A DNA stretch of 64,000 nucleotides from Oopsacas minuta (taxonomy: Eukaryota; Porifera; Hexactinellida; Lyssacinosida; Leucopsacidae), in the NCBI GenBank assembly GCA_024704765.1, contig JAKMXF010000343.1, forward strand, positions 806,001-870,000, written 5' to 3'. The translations under genes were made by a program, and so were the position numbers. The stretch's first letter is position 1. The number at the start of each line of letters is the position of its first letter. Below the pieces are notes generated by a model. The model was not told the DNA's origin. It searched no databases and was given only the letters and a program-made list of their open reading frames with translations. Shown here piece by piece: positions 32,415 to 42,821 of the stretch.

Positions 32415-34729
32415 CAATGGTTCTGAAACTTTTCTTATTGTGTACTCCTCAAGTTGGATCTTGTGTGTGATGTACCCCTTAAAATGGTAGCATTGTAAAT
32501 ACTAGGATTACATTCCTTTCTACCCAGTTGTGGAAAATAAAAGTGTTTTATATTCTAGCAATATAAATAAAATAATTAATTAGTGGGAAGGCGAACTTGC
32601 ATATTGAGTACTAGGCTATCGATTCGTGGCACCGTTTTTGTAAGGGCCAGACGGAGATCAGCTTCCACATGCAACTGCGCTCTAAATTAGCATTGAATTA
32701 GTAATAGTGCTGAAAATCCGTGTTCACAAAGGTAAGTACTGGGAAACATCAACAAAGTTTTACTGAGCTGTCTGCCATGTTGGGAAATATCAAGCTCATT
32801 TCGTACCAGAGCTTTATGAGTGCGAATGTTTCAAATTGATCTCGGGCATTAGAATCATTGACTAATTCAACAAATCCCTCTTGAACTCTAACTGGTATAG
32901 AACTTACATCGCATCTAAATGGATTTCGAATCATTTTCATGTGCAGGTCGCTCAGATCTGGGAAGTAAGCTTGAAATTCATTTCGAAAGGCTGAGACGTG
33001 AGCCTTCACTAGAGCAAATAAACTCTGATCTGTAGTACCCTCTTTTCCAAGAGTTGCTAAGAGGCTTTCAAAAAAATCGAACTTTCCCACGATTAATTCG
33101 GCTTCCCAGAGTTCTTACTTCTTAATAAATGCCCGAATCTTGTCCACACAATCAATGACGATAGTAGACCGTTCTTGGAAGGACTCGTTGATCAAGTTGA
33201 CTGGCGAGAAGATATCATTCAAGTAGGCGAGTTTTTTCAGCCATTCTTTGTCTGAAAGTTAACAGAAGAATACTTTTGACTTCTTTTTCCCATCTCGTTC
33301 AAAGAATTCAAGCAAATGGTATTTCATTGAATATACTCGAGAGAGCCAACGAACTTCAGTATGGAACAGCAAATTCTGATGGTCAATATCTAATTCTTGG
33401 CACAATAGGCGAAACACACGTGTATTCAGAATACTGGACTTGATAATATGACCATGGTAACAACATCATCAAGAACAAGTTTTAGATCGGATGGAAGTGT
33501 TTTAGACGCACGAGCGTATCGGATATCATACAGTGATTGTGTTTCGAAACGGGATTCACTGTCTTCACACGAGCTCGAAATCCCGAATTAATTCTAAGCA
33601 TAGGTAAGCATAGGTAGGAGCACCATCTGTTGTGCAAGCAGAAACATTCTTCCAGGATACTCCCATTCTATCCAACTAATCAGAGACCTGCTTGAAGACA
33701 TTTTCACCTTTTGTAGTTGTTTCCAAGCAATGGAAAAATAGGAACTCTTCCTTGAATTCCCCGTCTTTGATGTACGAGCAAATACCAGTAGTTGTGCATA
33801 ACTAGAAAGTCCGTTGACTCATCAAGTTGAAACGAAACGTGTTCAACGGGGTTCCAAAATCTCAGCAACTACCTGCTACTCAACGCCATCTGCCATATCT
33901 GTAATTCGGTGCTTGATTGTGACGTTAGAGAGAGGCAGAGAGGCGAGTTTCTTTTCGTCGCTATCTCCCAAATGCAGTGCACGATGTCCTTACAACAGGG
34001 GAGTATAAGATTTTCTGCAATCGTATGCGGTTTCTTTTCTTGAGCGATTCGCAAAGCCACCATGTACGAGGCACGAAGACCTGCTTGAGTCTGTTGACTT
34101 AATTGTCCTCTGTGATCTATACGGATTCGCTTTACTCCTACCTCTTGGTGCTTGAAGAAATCTATATCCTTATCTGCAAGATTAGGGTGGCACCCGCTTA
34201 AATGGCGTTTTAGAAAACTTGGTTTCACCGAGCCCTCAGATAGCACCTTATAACATATTACACATTGTGGTAGTTCCCGTCCCTCTTTAAGTATGGATGT
34301 AAATCCATATTTGATATAGTCTTCATTATACTTCCGTTTCTTAGCAGATTCCATATGAATTTGGTGATAAAGTCAAGGTCTCAAAGAAATACTCTTCTAA
34401 TTTCCATTTTATAAGAACAATACGATACACGGGTGGGTGTGATATTCTAATCAATATGAGTTGGCACATATTACGGACAATGGAATCCTTAATTAGCATA
34501 ACCTCAAACATTAAATATTCAAGGGTGATAATAATTAGTGATGAAACCATTGTAACTGATACATATTAATTATTTGGCATGAAATTACTATCTATGTGCT
34601 GAGTCTGTTGACATGATAGTGTGTAACTCGAAATATTTGTATATGATTATTACAGAATTGAAATGATTAGGTGAAACACCGGCGTACCCCTAGGAAAAGT
34701 GCTGGCGTACCCCAGTTTGAGAACCACTG
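32415..34729 (-). mobile_element. hAT (Buster/ZBED5-like) element, 2.3 kb
   Basis: The left end CAATGGTTCTGAAACT and the complement of the right end CAGTGGTTCTCAAACT match. The 8-bp flanks CTCTACTA and ATCTAGAA keep a central TA and agree at 5 of 8 positions, a decayed duplication of the nnnTAnnn type. Confidence 0.72.
32749..34354 (-). pseudogene. ZBED5-like hAT transposase, broken
   Basis: The N-terminal 161 codons (from 34354) are open: MESAKKRKYNEDYIKYGFTS, then a BED-type finger (PQCVICYKVLS .. LKRHLSGCHP), then AGLRASYMVALRIAQEKKPH. That is the usual start of ZBED5/Buster-type hAT proteins. The middle (33100-33860) is littered with stops. The frame at 32749-33090 (SDLHMKMIRNPFRCDV .. 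FALIKLWYEMSLIFPNMADS) is the conserved C-terminal helical region. Catalytic residues in the middle cannot be read reliably. Confidence 0.78.
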
Positions 34730-34758
34730 ATCTAGAAGTATAAAGGTAGCTAACTAAA

Positions 34759-36423
34759 TTAAAAGTGTTGAGAGTACGACTTCCTTTTATATATCTTGTT
34801 GGGATTATCTCTGAAGAGCCTCCAACAGTAATCGGACATCATGTCCTCATTCCAGAAACCTTGGTATCGGGTTTCCATCTCCTGTATGTCTTGGTGGAAT
34901 CTCACAGCCTGTTCATCACTTACAGCACCAAGGTTCTCAGGGAAAAAATCAAGGTGAGAGTGCAAGAAGTGAAGTTTTAGCGACATGCGACAGCCCATCT
35001 TCTCGTATGCGTTAAGCAAGGTTTCCACTCCTCTCTCTGTAGTTGGACGACTTCTTGTTGCCCAAAAAGTTTTCACAAACCCATTTGAAAGAATTCCAAG
35101 CACTCATTTCTAATTCGGATAATGTCTTCTCGAAATCTGGATCTCTGAATACTTGTCTGATTTGTGGTCCTACAAATACTCCCTCTTTTAACTTGGCCTC
35201 GCTTAGTTTCGGAAATTTGCCTACCAAATGCAGAAATCTTGCTGAATTTGTTTTGCCCATTGTTTTAACGAATGTTTTCATTAATCCAAGTTTAATATGA
35301 AGTGGGGGTAAGAAAACTTTGTTTGGATCGACTAATGGCGAATGCTGTAAATTGGTTTTCCCCACTTCATAGGTTCTCTTCGGCCAATCACATTTTTTAT
35401 AATGTTCACCAGTTGCTCGGCTGTCCCATAGACATAGGAAACAACAATACTTTGTAAAACCTTGTTGCAAGCCCATCAATAGCCCGATTATCTTAAGATC
35501 ACCGCAGATATTCCATATATGTGTTCTATACTGTATTGCCTCCAAAACTTCCTGCAAATTGACGAAGGTTTCTTTGAGATAGACGGAGTGAGCAATTGGA
35601 ACGCCAGGCTTTAGATTTCCGTTATGCAACAGAACAGCTTTCAAACTGCGTTTTGATGAGTCGATGAAAAGGCACCAATCAGAGGAAGAATGTTCTTGTA
35701 ATAGATTTGCATAGAGTCCTTCGATATTATTACAATAGCACAGTGGACCATCAGTGGTGTAGTATTGAGCGAGATCGAAATTTCGTTTGCGATAGTGGGA
35801 TACTAGGACATCTTTGTCGAGTAGGCTTTTCTGTTTGAGCCTGAATGCAAGGAGTTCAGCTTTGTCTTTAGATAAGTCTAGATCCCTGACCAGGTCATTC
35901 AATTCTCCCTGTGTAAATGTTTGTGGCTCTAGTAATTCATCTTCCGGGACATAATTAGCATCTGTAGAATCTGCATGAAAATCTTCCACCATATCAGACC
36001 CGATTTTAATTTGCTGTGGCTTGGGAATTGGGATTGGCAATGAGATGTCGTGTGGAATTGTCCTGCGAGCAGAATCCAAGTCTGGGTAAACAAGAGCGTG
36101 CTTATTCTTGGCTGAGAATCCTGTAATGTCGATAAGGCAAAAGTAACAATCATCAAGGTGATTTTTCTGTTCCCTCCAGACCATGGGTATTGCAAATGGC
36201 ATTGAAACTTTCCTTTTGTTCAACCAATCACGTAGTCCACTTGAACAAGAAGTGCATATAACATGTGGTGCCCACAACTTGTCTTGGCCACTAAGTGGAC
36301 ATTCGAAGTACAATTTGTATATGTTCTTTAATTGATTTGTGATTGGTCGTATTTGTGATTTTACGCAAAAAGACCACATACGTAACAGAAATTGTCGGGA
36401 TGAGTTCTACAATTACGATGCAT
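34759..36423 (-). pseudogene. Family X putative transposase, copy 2, nearly intact
   Basis: Best-preserved copy: the start MHRNCRTHPDNFCYVCG at 36423, a frameshift near 36365, then 455 open codons to 35012 and a last frameshift near 35035 into the C-terminal frame that stops at 34759. Order of parts: CYVCG finger half; CTSCSSGLRDWL; PMVWREQKNHLDDCYFCL; LNDLVRDLDLSKDKAELLA; WCLFIDSSKRSLKAVLLHNG (aspartate 1); ICGDLKIIGLLMGLQQGFTK (aspartate 2) followed by CCFLCLWDSRA; VFLPPLHIKLGLMKTFVKTM; VGPQIRQVF; RMSLKLHFLHSHLDFFPENL; VSDEQAVRFHQDIQEMETRY. About 550 residues. No transposon termini could be found around it, so it may be truncated at the DNA level. Function (DDE nuclease with zinc-binding knuckles) is inference. 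Confidence 0.75.
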
Positions 36424-37478
36424 GTTTATAATTTGATTTGCTTGAATTCAAATAAGTAAAGTCATTTATATTCCAGATAATTGAATCAAGATAGGCATGC
36501 TCATAGAGCAATTTAGTAACTAGGTAATACTATACTATTGAAAAAATGGATATTGGATTTCAGAATAACTAGACGTGCTAGAGAAATTCTGATTGCAGAT
36601 TCGAGTTCAGCATTCAAAAGTATGCTAAGATAAATGTATGTGATCTCTGATGAGAAATCTTGTTGAGTTGTGTAATAAGTCAATAATAAAATAATTATAC
36701 TATGGTGCGAAACTAAATATTCCAAAATAAACTCACTTGTTCGTTCAAATCTTTATCATTTTCATAACTAAATATAGGATACATTATTAATTCAGTATGA
36801 TTGCTATATATTATCAAATCTACGAAGCTGCAGTTTACAGAAGCAGGAATTTCAGAAGATTACCAAACAATAACTATTAAGGAATGTTATTAGGTGCCAA
36901 ATGAACAGAGACAATCTAGCAAGCTAAGTACGTTGCAAGGCATTATCTAGGAACGCCGGATGCTCCTCTAGGAGCATGATCTTTCCCTATACTATCACGA
37001 CTTTCATTATTTAAGTGTATGAAATTTAGAGAGGAGCGCTAGGATCGTCCTCAGAAATCACTGAAAAATTATTGCCTAAGTGCTTTGTATAACAAGTAAT
37101 AGTGAATTTAATGAAAATAATATACAGCACTCTATATAAGCATTAATAAGCAGATGGACAAGCATTAGGTAACTGAACGATATGCCATTGTAGCTTTAAT
37201 ATCTCCATAAAGATATTTTATCAAAGAATAAATGAAACAAATTTTAGGCTTGCAGATGATGTAGGTTGATTTTCGATGTCTTTTTATCAAAGTAAGATGT
37301 ACATTGGTCCAACATTAGAAACACCAAATCAATCATATAAGAAACCACAATGGCTGATAAGTTGATACAGCAGAGTCGTAGATTTAGCGAGGTACTTATT
37401 ACTATTCGGACTTGATTGTGGCCACAAAATATTAAATAGAATGTTCGCATTCAGTATTAGAGGTGTTGAATAGTCAAA
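36424..37478. other. Gene-free intron stretch
   Basis: No coding region or terminus recognised. A short inverted repeat ATGCTCCT..AGGAGCAT with a 2-base centre lies at about 36959-36976. Confidence 0.5.
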
Positions 37479-37480
37479 TA

Positions 37481-39701
37481 AAGTAAAACTTCCATTAGGG
37501 AACACCTCCGATTAAGGAACACCGCCGTTTAGGGGACGCTATTTTTAAGTCCCGATTTTCTCCTATGCTTTGGCATTGATGCCTACCTACCTTTAAGAAA
37601 CACTTCTCTATAGTGAACAAGGAACACTCTTTTAGGGTTCCAAATATCACTTAGCCATATATATGTACTTCCCATTAAGGAACATAAGTGTCTATCATAA
37701 TTCGTGGAGATCAATGTGACAGTCAGTGGGCTGTAGTTTGTGCACATTTTGTGGGGATCTGTGTGATGAATATTGTTTTGTTCTTTACACACTGATTATT
37801 GAAATGACAAATGCTTATACGAAAAGGAAACCATATCCCATTGTTAGGTAAACATACATATCACTGTCCCTATGAAAAAGTCACTTAGTTCAAATCTTTG
37901 GTCTGTCAATCTCAAAACAAATCATAGAATGTCTTGAACAAAATTAAGAAAGAATCTATCCTTCACCGCTGTTAGAGATATTGAAGGATGGTGAAAAATG
38001 TAATCAACTGTCAGTTGCCGCTAAGTTTGGCATTTCCCTTGGAGTTGTTAAGCGGATGGCAAAACGAAGGGTAGAACTAGAGAAATTGGCCCAGAACAAC
38101 TGCCATGGTGCTAAACGCGCAAAATAATCAAAAACTAAGATCTCAATGAGAAAGTGTGAGAGTGGTTCGTTGCAGCTCGATCCAAGAACATCCCAGTGTC
38201 AGGTTCTATACTCCAAGAGAAAGCTCTGGATATTGCGACAGAACTCGAAAAGACTGACTTTAAGGCATCAAATGGCTGACTTGAAAAGTTTCGTCTTGGT
38301 TAAAACATCAACTTCAAATTTTTGAGTACTGACAGCGTAGGTGTTGACTAAGCTTCGTCAAAACCTGGAAGCAACGCATTTAACTCCCTCATCGACGAAT
38401 ACAGCCCTTAAGACATCTTCAATTGCGATGAAACAGGCCTCTTCTAAAAGGCATTGCCAACCAAGTCACTCGTGCAGAAGAGAATCTACAGCCATGGGAC
38501 GGAAAGTACCAGAGGATAGATTTACTATTCTCCTCTGTTCCAACATCTCAGGGACGGAGAACTTCATTCCGCTGATGATTGGGAAGAGCAAAAAGCCCTG
38601 ATGCTTCAAGAACATCTAGAAAGTCTGAGAGCTGCCAGTGATCTAGAAACACAACAAGAAAGCTTGGATGGACACAACCATGTTCGATGAGTGGCTGAAA
38701 GACTTAAACCGCAGCATGGCAAAGAAGAAGAGGAACATCTTACTGTTCTTGGACAATGCTCCCAGGAATCTCCAGATCAAACTCTCCAATGTTGTGAGCA
38801 AGTTCTTCCTTGCCAACTGCACATCAGAACTGCAACCCATGGACCAGGATATCATCAAGAAATTGAAAAATGGATACAGGAAGCGACTACTCCGTCGCGT
38901 CATAGCCAAACTCGACTCCGTTGAGACTGGAGATGAACTGATCTAATCCGTTAACGTCCTAGATGCCATCTACTGGATCGCACAACAGGGCAAGATGTAG
39001 CATAGGAAACTATCCAGAAGTGCTTCACTTGTAGTGAGTTCGAATTCTTCGAGGCATTTGAGTCTTCCGAGACACCAGATTCAACAGAAATAAATAGTCT
39101 TTTGAAAAACTTCGCAATGATTATCGAGACAGAGTCCTGAACACCGAGTATGTGAGAATTGGCAGTTGGGAACCAGGTTCATACTTTGGAATCAACTGAC
39201 TGGGAGACTGAACTTCACTCATATATTAATGATCAGGCCATCACACTAGATGAGACTTCCCAGGATTTACCAGAACCTTCAGTGCTTTCCGACGAGGATG
39301 TTTACAGTGCCATAGAGGAGCTCAAGTTATATGCAATTCACAATCTAGTGTCCTAGGGTCAATCATCAGTACTGAGAGTGTCGTTCATAAGACATATTAT
39401 AGGAAAGCGTTGCCACATGTCTGAGAAATGTATCACAGAATTTTTTCAAAGTTTAATCAATTGGATTACTTAATGACATGTGTTATACTGAAAATGGTTA
39501 ATAAAACACATAAAATGAGGTTATTTGATCAAAGTTCATTACTTACAGTAGTAATCTTGCACAAGTTTACAAATAACATTTATACACCTCATAAAGTTTA
39601 TGATATGGCACTAAAAGGCAAACCTATTATCAAGGGATACCTGCATATTAGGAACACTTTTCAGCAGTCCCAAAAGTGTTCACTAATTGGAGGTTTCACT
39701 G
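37481..39701 (+). mobile_element. pogo/Tigger element, 2.2 kb, second family
   Basis: The left end AAGTAAAACTTCCATTAGGG and the complement of the right end CAGTGAAACCTCCAATTAGT align, both continuing to GGAACAC or TGAACAC. TA flanks at 37479-37480 and 39702-39703. GGAACAC-type phrases are repeated in both subterminal regions (for example 37508-37540, 37617-37625, 37678-37685). Confidence 0.82.
37930..39356 (+). pseudogene. Tigger transposase, heavily broken
   Basis: The pieces in order: KLRKNLSFT and then ILKDGEKCNQLSVAAKFGIS (psq-type helix-turn-helix, about 37980-38040); [20 protein letters not shown] (second DNA-binding domain); FNCDETGLF (first aspartate, about 38420); a core at 38668-38946 with NILLFLDNAPRN (second aspartate kept, histidine lost) and ELQPMDQDIIKKLKNGYRK (third aspartate); then an acidic tail to 39356. 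At least six stops or frameshifts. The start codon is not identifiable. Dead copy. Confidence 0.8.
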
Positions 39702-40942
39702 TATAGACGAACTCGCTTGCGAGGATGGATACGATATTGATATACCAATACTAAGTATTCGATTAAAGATGTTTTTTACAATAATACAAAAATAGATACA
39801 GCAACTAAAAAATATCAAGAGAAGACACTGATAGTGCTCCGTGTCCTGCGTGTGATACATAATCCCTTAAAGTCTGAGGAATTATGAATAAATGGTTAGA
39901 AACGATTCTATTTGATTTAACGAATATATTATTTCCTAACATTTAACTGAATCCAGCTTTGGTTCATATAGTAAATAATAACTTATTGTAAACAGATGCT
40001 GCGCTTTTTCTCAGCAAACCGGTTCAGTATATCTTCATAGATGAGAGTAACTATGTTCGATTAACATGAGCAACACCAAATCGCTACCCAGCTCTAAGAA
40101 CATTGTCGAGCGAAGGTAGGGTTTCACCCGTTTCAGTCCACTGAATAACATTACCACGTGGAGTTGGTAAAAGGAACTGTCGCAGCAATTTTGGATTAGC
40201 ATGAAATACGTTGAGAAGAGTCACAATTCCGTTGTGCACCTTAAGCTAATTATCCATGAAGCTTCGATCGAACTCTTTCGACAGGGCGGGACACAGTGAC
40301 AGAAACAATCGGTATCAAGAGTCATCTGGCCCTAGAAGTTACATACATGCCTTCCTTCGGCGCGAACGCTGCGAACACGATAGACTGGAAGTACAGCTAA
40401 GGCCATATAAATAATATACTAGTTTATCATCCCCGCCCGCCCCATTTAATCTCCCCCCTCGGCAATTTTTTCACTTCAATACACATCTTTATTTAATACA
40501 AATATTCGCAGATGAGCATCTTTGAAACAAACTAACTATTTAACACTAGCGCCCTTCGCTTGCTAGGTCACTGAGCAGTGTGACTAGTCATGTGATTTTT
40601 GAAAATCCAAAAAAGGTGGCACTGGCATCATAATTTCGTCAGGTGCGAATTTTCGTCCAAGACTCAAACCTGTCCGAGTCAGGCCCAAATACCCCTGCCT
40701 GTATGGCAAAAATCAGCTCTTTGGTGTGCACTAAATTTTTATTATTATTATTATTATTTATCATCATTATTTAAATTGTGCAATAATTCAGATTATAGAG
40801 AGGAACTGAATATTAGTTTTCTCATATACAGTGTAAGCTTAATACGAATACTAACGGTCGGTACGGTTAAAATTTATTCGCCTTTCCGGAGTTCATAAAC
40901 CGGAGTAATATCCATTGAAGTACGATTGTAGGGACCTGATTA
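39702..40942. other. Gene-free intron stretch with repeats
   Basis: The segment 39990-40400 is more GC-rich and contains YIFIDESNYVRLT, which hints at a Tc1/IS630 catalytic segment, but nothing else supports a transposase. A dispersed repeat shared with 21111-21216 lies at 40601-40690, followed by an ATT microsatellite at about 40737-40760. Confidence 0.45.
40601..40690 (+). repeat. Dispersed repeat, copy 2
   Basis: Copy of the repeat at 21111-21216: AAAATCCAAAAAAGGTGG, ATTTCGTCAGGTGCGAAT, TTCGTCCAAGACTCAAAC and GTCCGAGTCAGGCCC. It is slightly shorter and in the same orientation. Confidence 0.65.
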
Positions 40943-42230
40943 CAGGTTTAGGCATAAGTTCTGCAACCAGTATAAACTGGTATATTTCTTATTTTACCAC
41001 AATAGTAGTTGAAATTCGTAATGACTTAGTGAATATACATACTAAGGATACGAAATTAATCTAGCTCTTCGAATGTATTGCCCTCTGCTGCGATACATAG
41101 GCTCAATCGCTTATAGAAATTATCGACAGCAGCACGCAACACATCCTCACTGATTAAATCCCACTCTCTTCTCAAGGAAGACTTCAGACTTTCGACATTC
41201 TTGTGAGGCTTTGCACATGCCCTGGACACTAAGATGACCATATACAGAATTCCATAGGGTTTAGATCTGGAGAAGAGGCCGGCCATTCTTCAGTTGAATT
41301 CAATTCCGGTACATTAAGTTTCAACCACTCAGATGTCATTTTGGCTTTGTAGAAGGGAGCTGAATCTTGCTGGAACACCCAATGCGCGCCATTGAAGTGC
41401 CGCCAGCCCAAGGCTTCAATGCGTTCTCTAAAATGCTCTCTACATACACCTCTTTGTTAATTTTCACCCCTTTGTCAATGAACACCAGAGGTAATAGCTA
41501 ACCAAACCATGACCGATGCAGGTTTCTGAGTCCTTATGATTGTGCCTATTGATGACGATATAGACTTTTGATCTGGAGTAAGAATTAGACTGTTTTGGCG
41601 ATTATATGCCATTTCTATGGTAAAAATCTACTCATCGGAGAAGACAATACTCTGGTGCGTACCACCAGTGAACCTTTTTCTCAGAATCAGACATTTTTCA
41701 TGCCTACTCCTCTCATTCACCTCAGAAAGTAACTGTACCTCTCGAAATTTGTAGCATTTCAAGCCTAAATCCTCTTTTACTATCCTCCCATACTTCTGGT
41801 CGAAATATTGAAGTCTTTTGCCATGCCTTGGATGCTTCTGACAGGATTCTTCCTGACCCTCTCCCGGACGAGCGTCCTAACAACAGGAGTAGGAACAGAA
41901 CGAGGTCTAGCTTTTCTGAACCTGTCCTGGGTACTGCCTGTCTCCTTGTAACGTTTCATTATACGGTAGACTATCCATCTGTTTATGGACAGTATTTTTG
42001 ATATTACGGAAGCTGACTTGCCTTCATTATGATACAAGATTATCAATGACCGTTTTGCTTCTTTGTCCATAAATCAGAAAAATTTTTCTAGTAGGACTCA
42101 ATACTCTAAATATTGTTTAAAAAGATATTGAAGCATAAAGGTAATATATGATAAATAAATACTCACCTAAAACCATTCGCAGAACCTCTAGCTTATTTTA
42201 AATTTGTTACAGAACTTATGGCTAACCCTA
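40943..42230 (-). mobile_element. Tc1/mariner-superfamily element, DD37D/E class, 1.3 kb
   Basis: The left end CAGGTTTAGGCATAAGTTCT and the complement of the right end TAGGGTTAGCCATAAGTTCT match at most positions. TA flanks at 40941-40942 and 42231-42232. Confidence 0.85.
41056..42070 (-). pseudogene. maT-like transposase, broken
   Basis: From 42070: MDKEAKRSLIILYHNEGKSA and INRWIVYRIMKRYKETGS (first helix-turn-helix), RKARPRSVPTP (hook), VRKNPVRSIQGMAKDFNIST (second helix-turn-helix). Downstream, with frame changes, are WVFQQDSAPFYKAKMTSEWL (second aspartate) and WPASSPDLNPMEFCIWS. The third acidic position here is glutamate, 37 residues on, where relatives such as the copy at 25557 have aspartate. 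The tail, KNVESLKSSLRREWDLISED and so on, runs to 41056. Several frameshifts; inactive. Confidence 0.82.
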
Positions 42231-42414
42231 TATGTACGAATATTGCTCGTCTTATCAGAAATTCGTATTAACGAGATAGTTTAAATAGATCAGTGAAATT
42301 ACGCTAAGCAAAAAATAAAAATAAAATGTCACCCCTGCCCCTATTTCACAGAAAAAAATGGATGAGAAACAAGTAATTTATTTTACATGGCCTAACTCAG
42401 AATGAGTAGTCAAT

Positions 42415-42764
42415 CTATACAGTATGAGGGTGCTCGAAGCGATTTGAAACGATGTCACTTAGAGAATTCACAGTCTGGAAGACATCCATCATAGTCTCTG
42501 CTTTGCCATGAAGTATCTCAGTAGCCACCGAGCATATGTGCAGCAACCAACGCATTGTCAAGAGGTGAACCACCAAACAAGAAGCTATAATTGGAAATTG
42601 CAGGGCTTAGCACCGCAACTCCACTTTCTTCCGCAAACTCGCCGATAACGTCTCTCACAGCGGCAAGATTTGCAGACAGCTTAAATAAAATCTATACTGG
42701 CAGACTCATTGAGTCTCAGAAATCCTGGGAATCTGGCGCCTCTGAAGCTCTGGGCAGAGTTCAT
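42415..42764 (-). pseudogene. Broken single-exon coding relic, unrecognised
   Basis: From ATG at 42764: MNSAQSFRGARFPGFLRLNE to a stop. A one-base shift gives LSANLAAVRDVIGEFAEESG, then VAVLSPAISNYSFLFGGSPL and DNALVAAHMLGG. A second shift gives EILHGKAETMMDVFQTVNSL then SDIVSNRFEHPHTV and a stop at 42415. The composition is clearly protein-like, and the segment is richer in G+C than its surroundings. It is uninterrupted by introns, so it may be a processed pseudogene or part of an unknown element. I do not recognise the family. It sits between the maT-like element and a hAT element. Confidence 0.5.
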
Positions 42765-42821
42765 TTTGAATAACAACATAACTGGAATGCACTACGCTGC
42801 TGGTAGAGAGTGGCTGTAGAG

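Noticed and set aside
39990-40400. Possible IS630/Tc1 transposase (YIFIDESNYV near 40030)
   Set aside because: Only one short motif-like stretch; no second acidic motif, no TIRs and no TA-flanked boundaries found.
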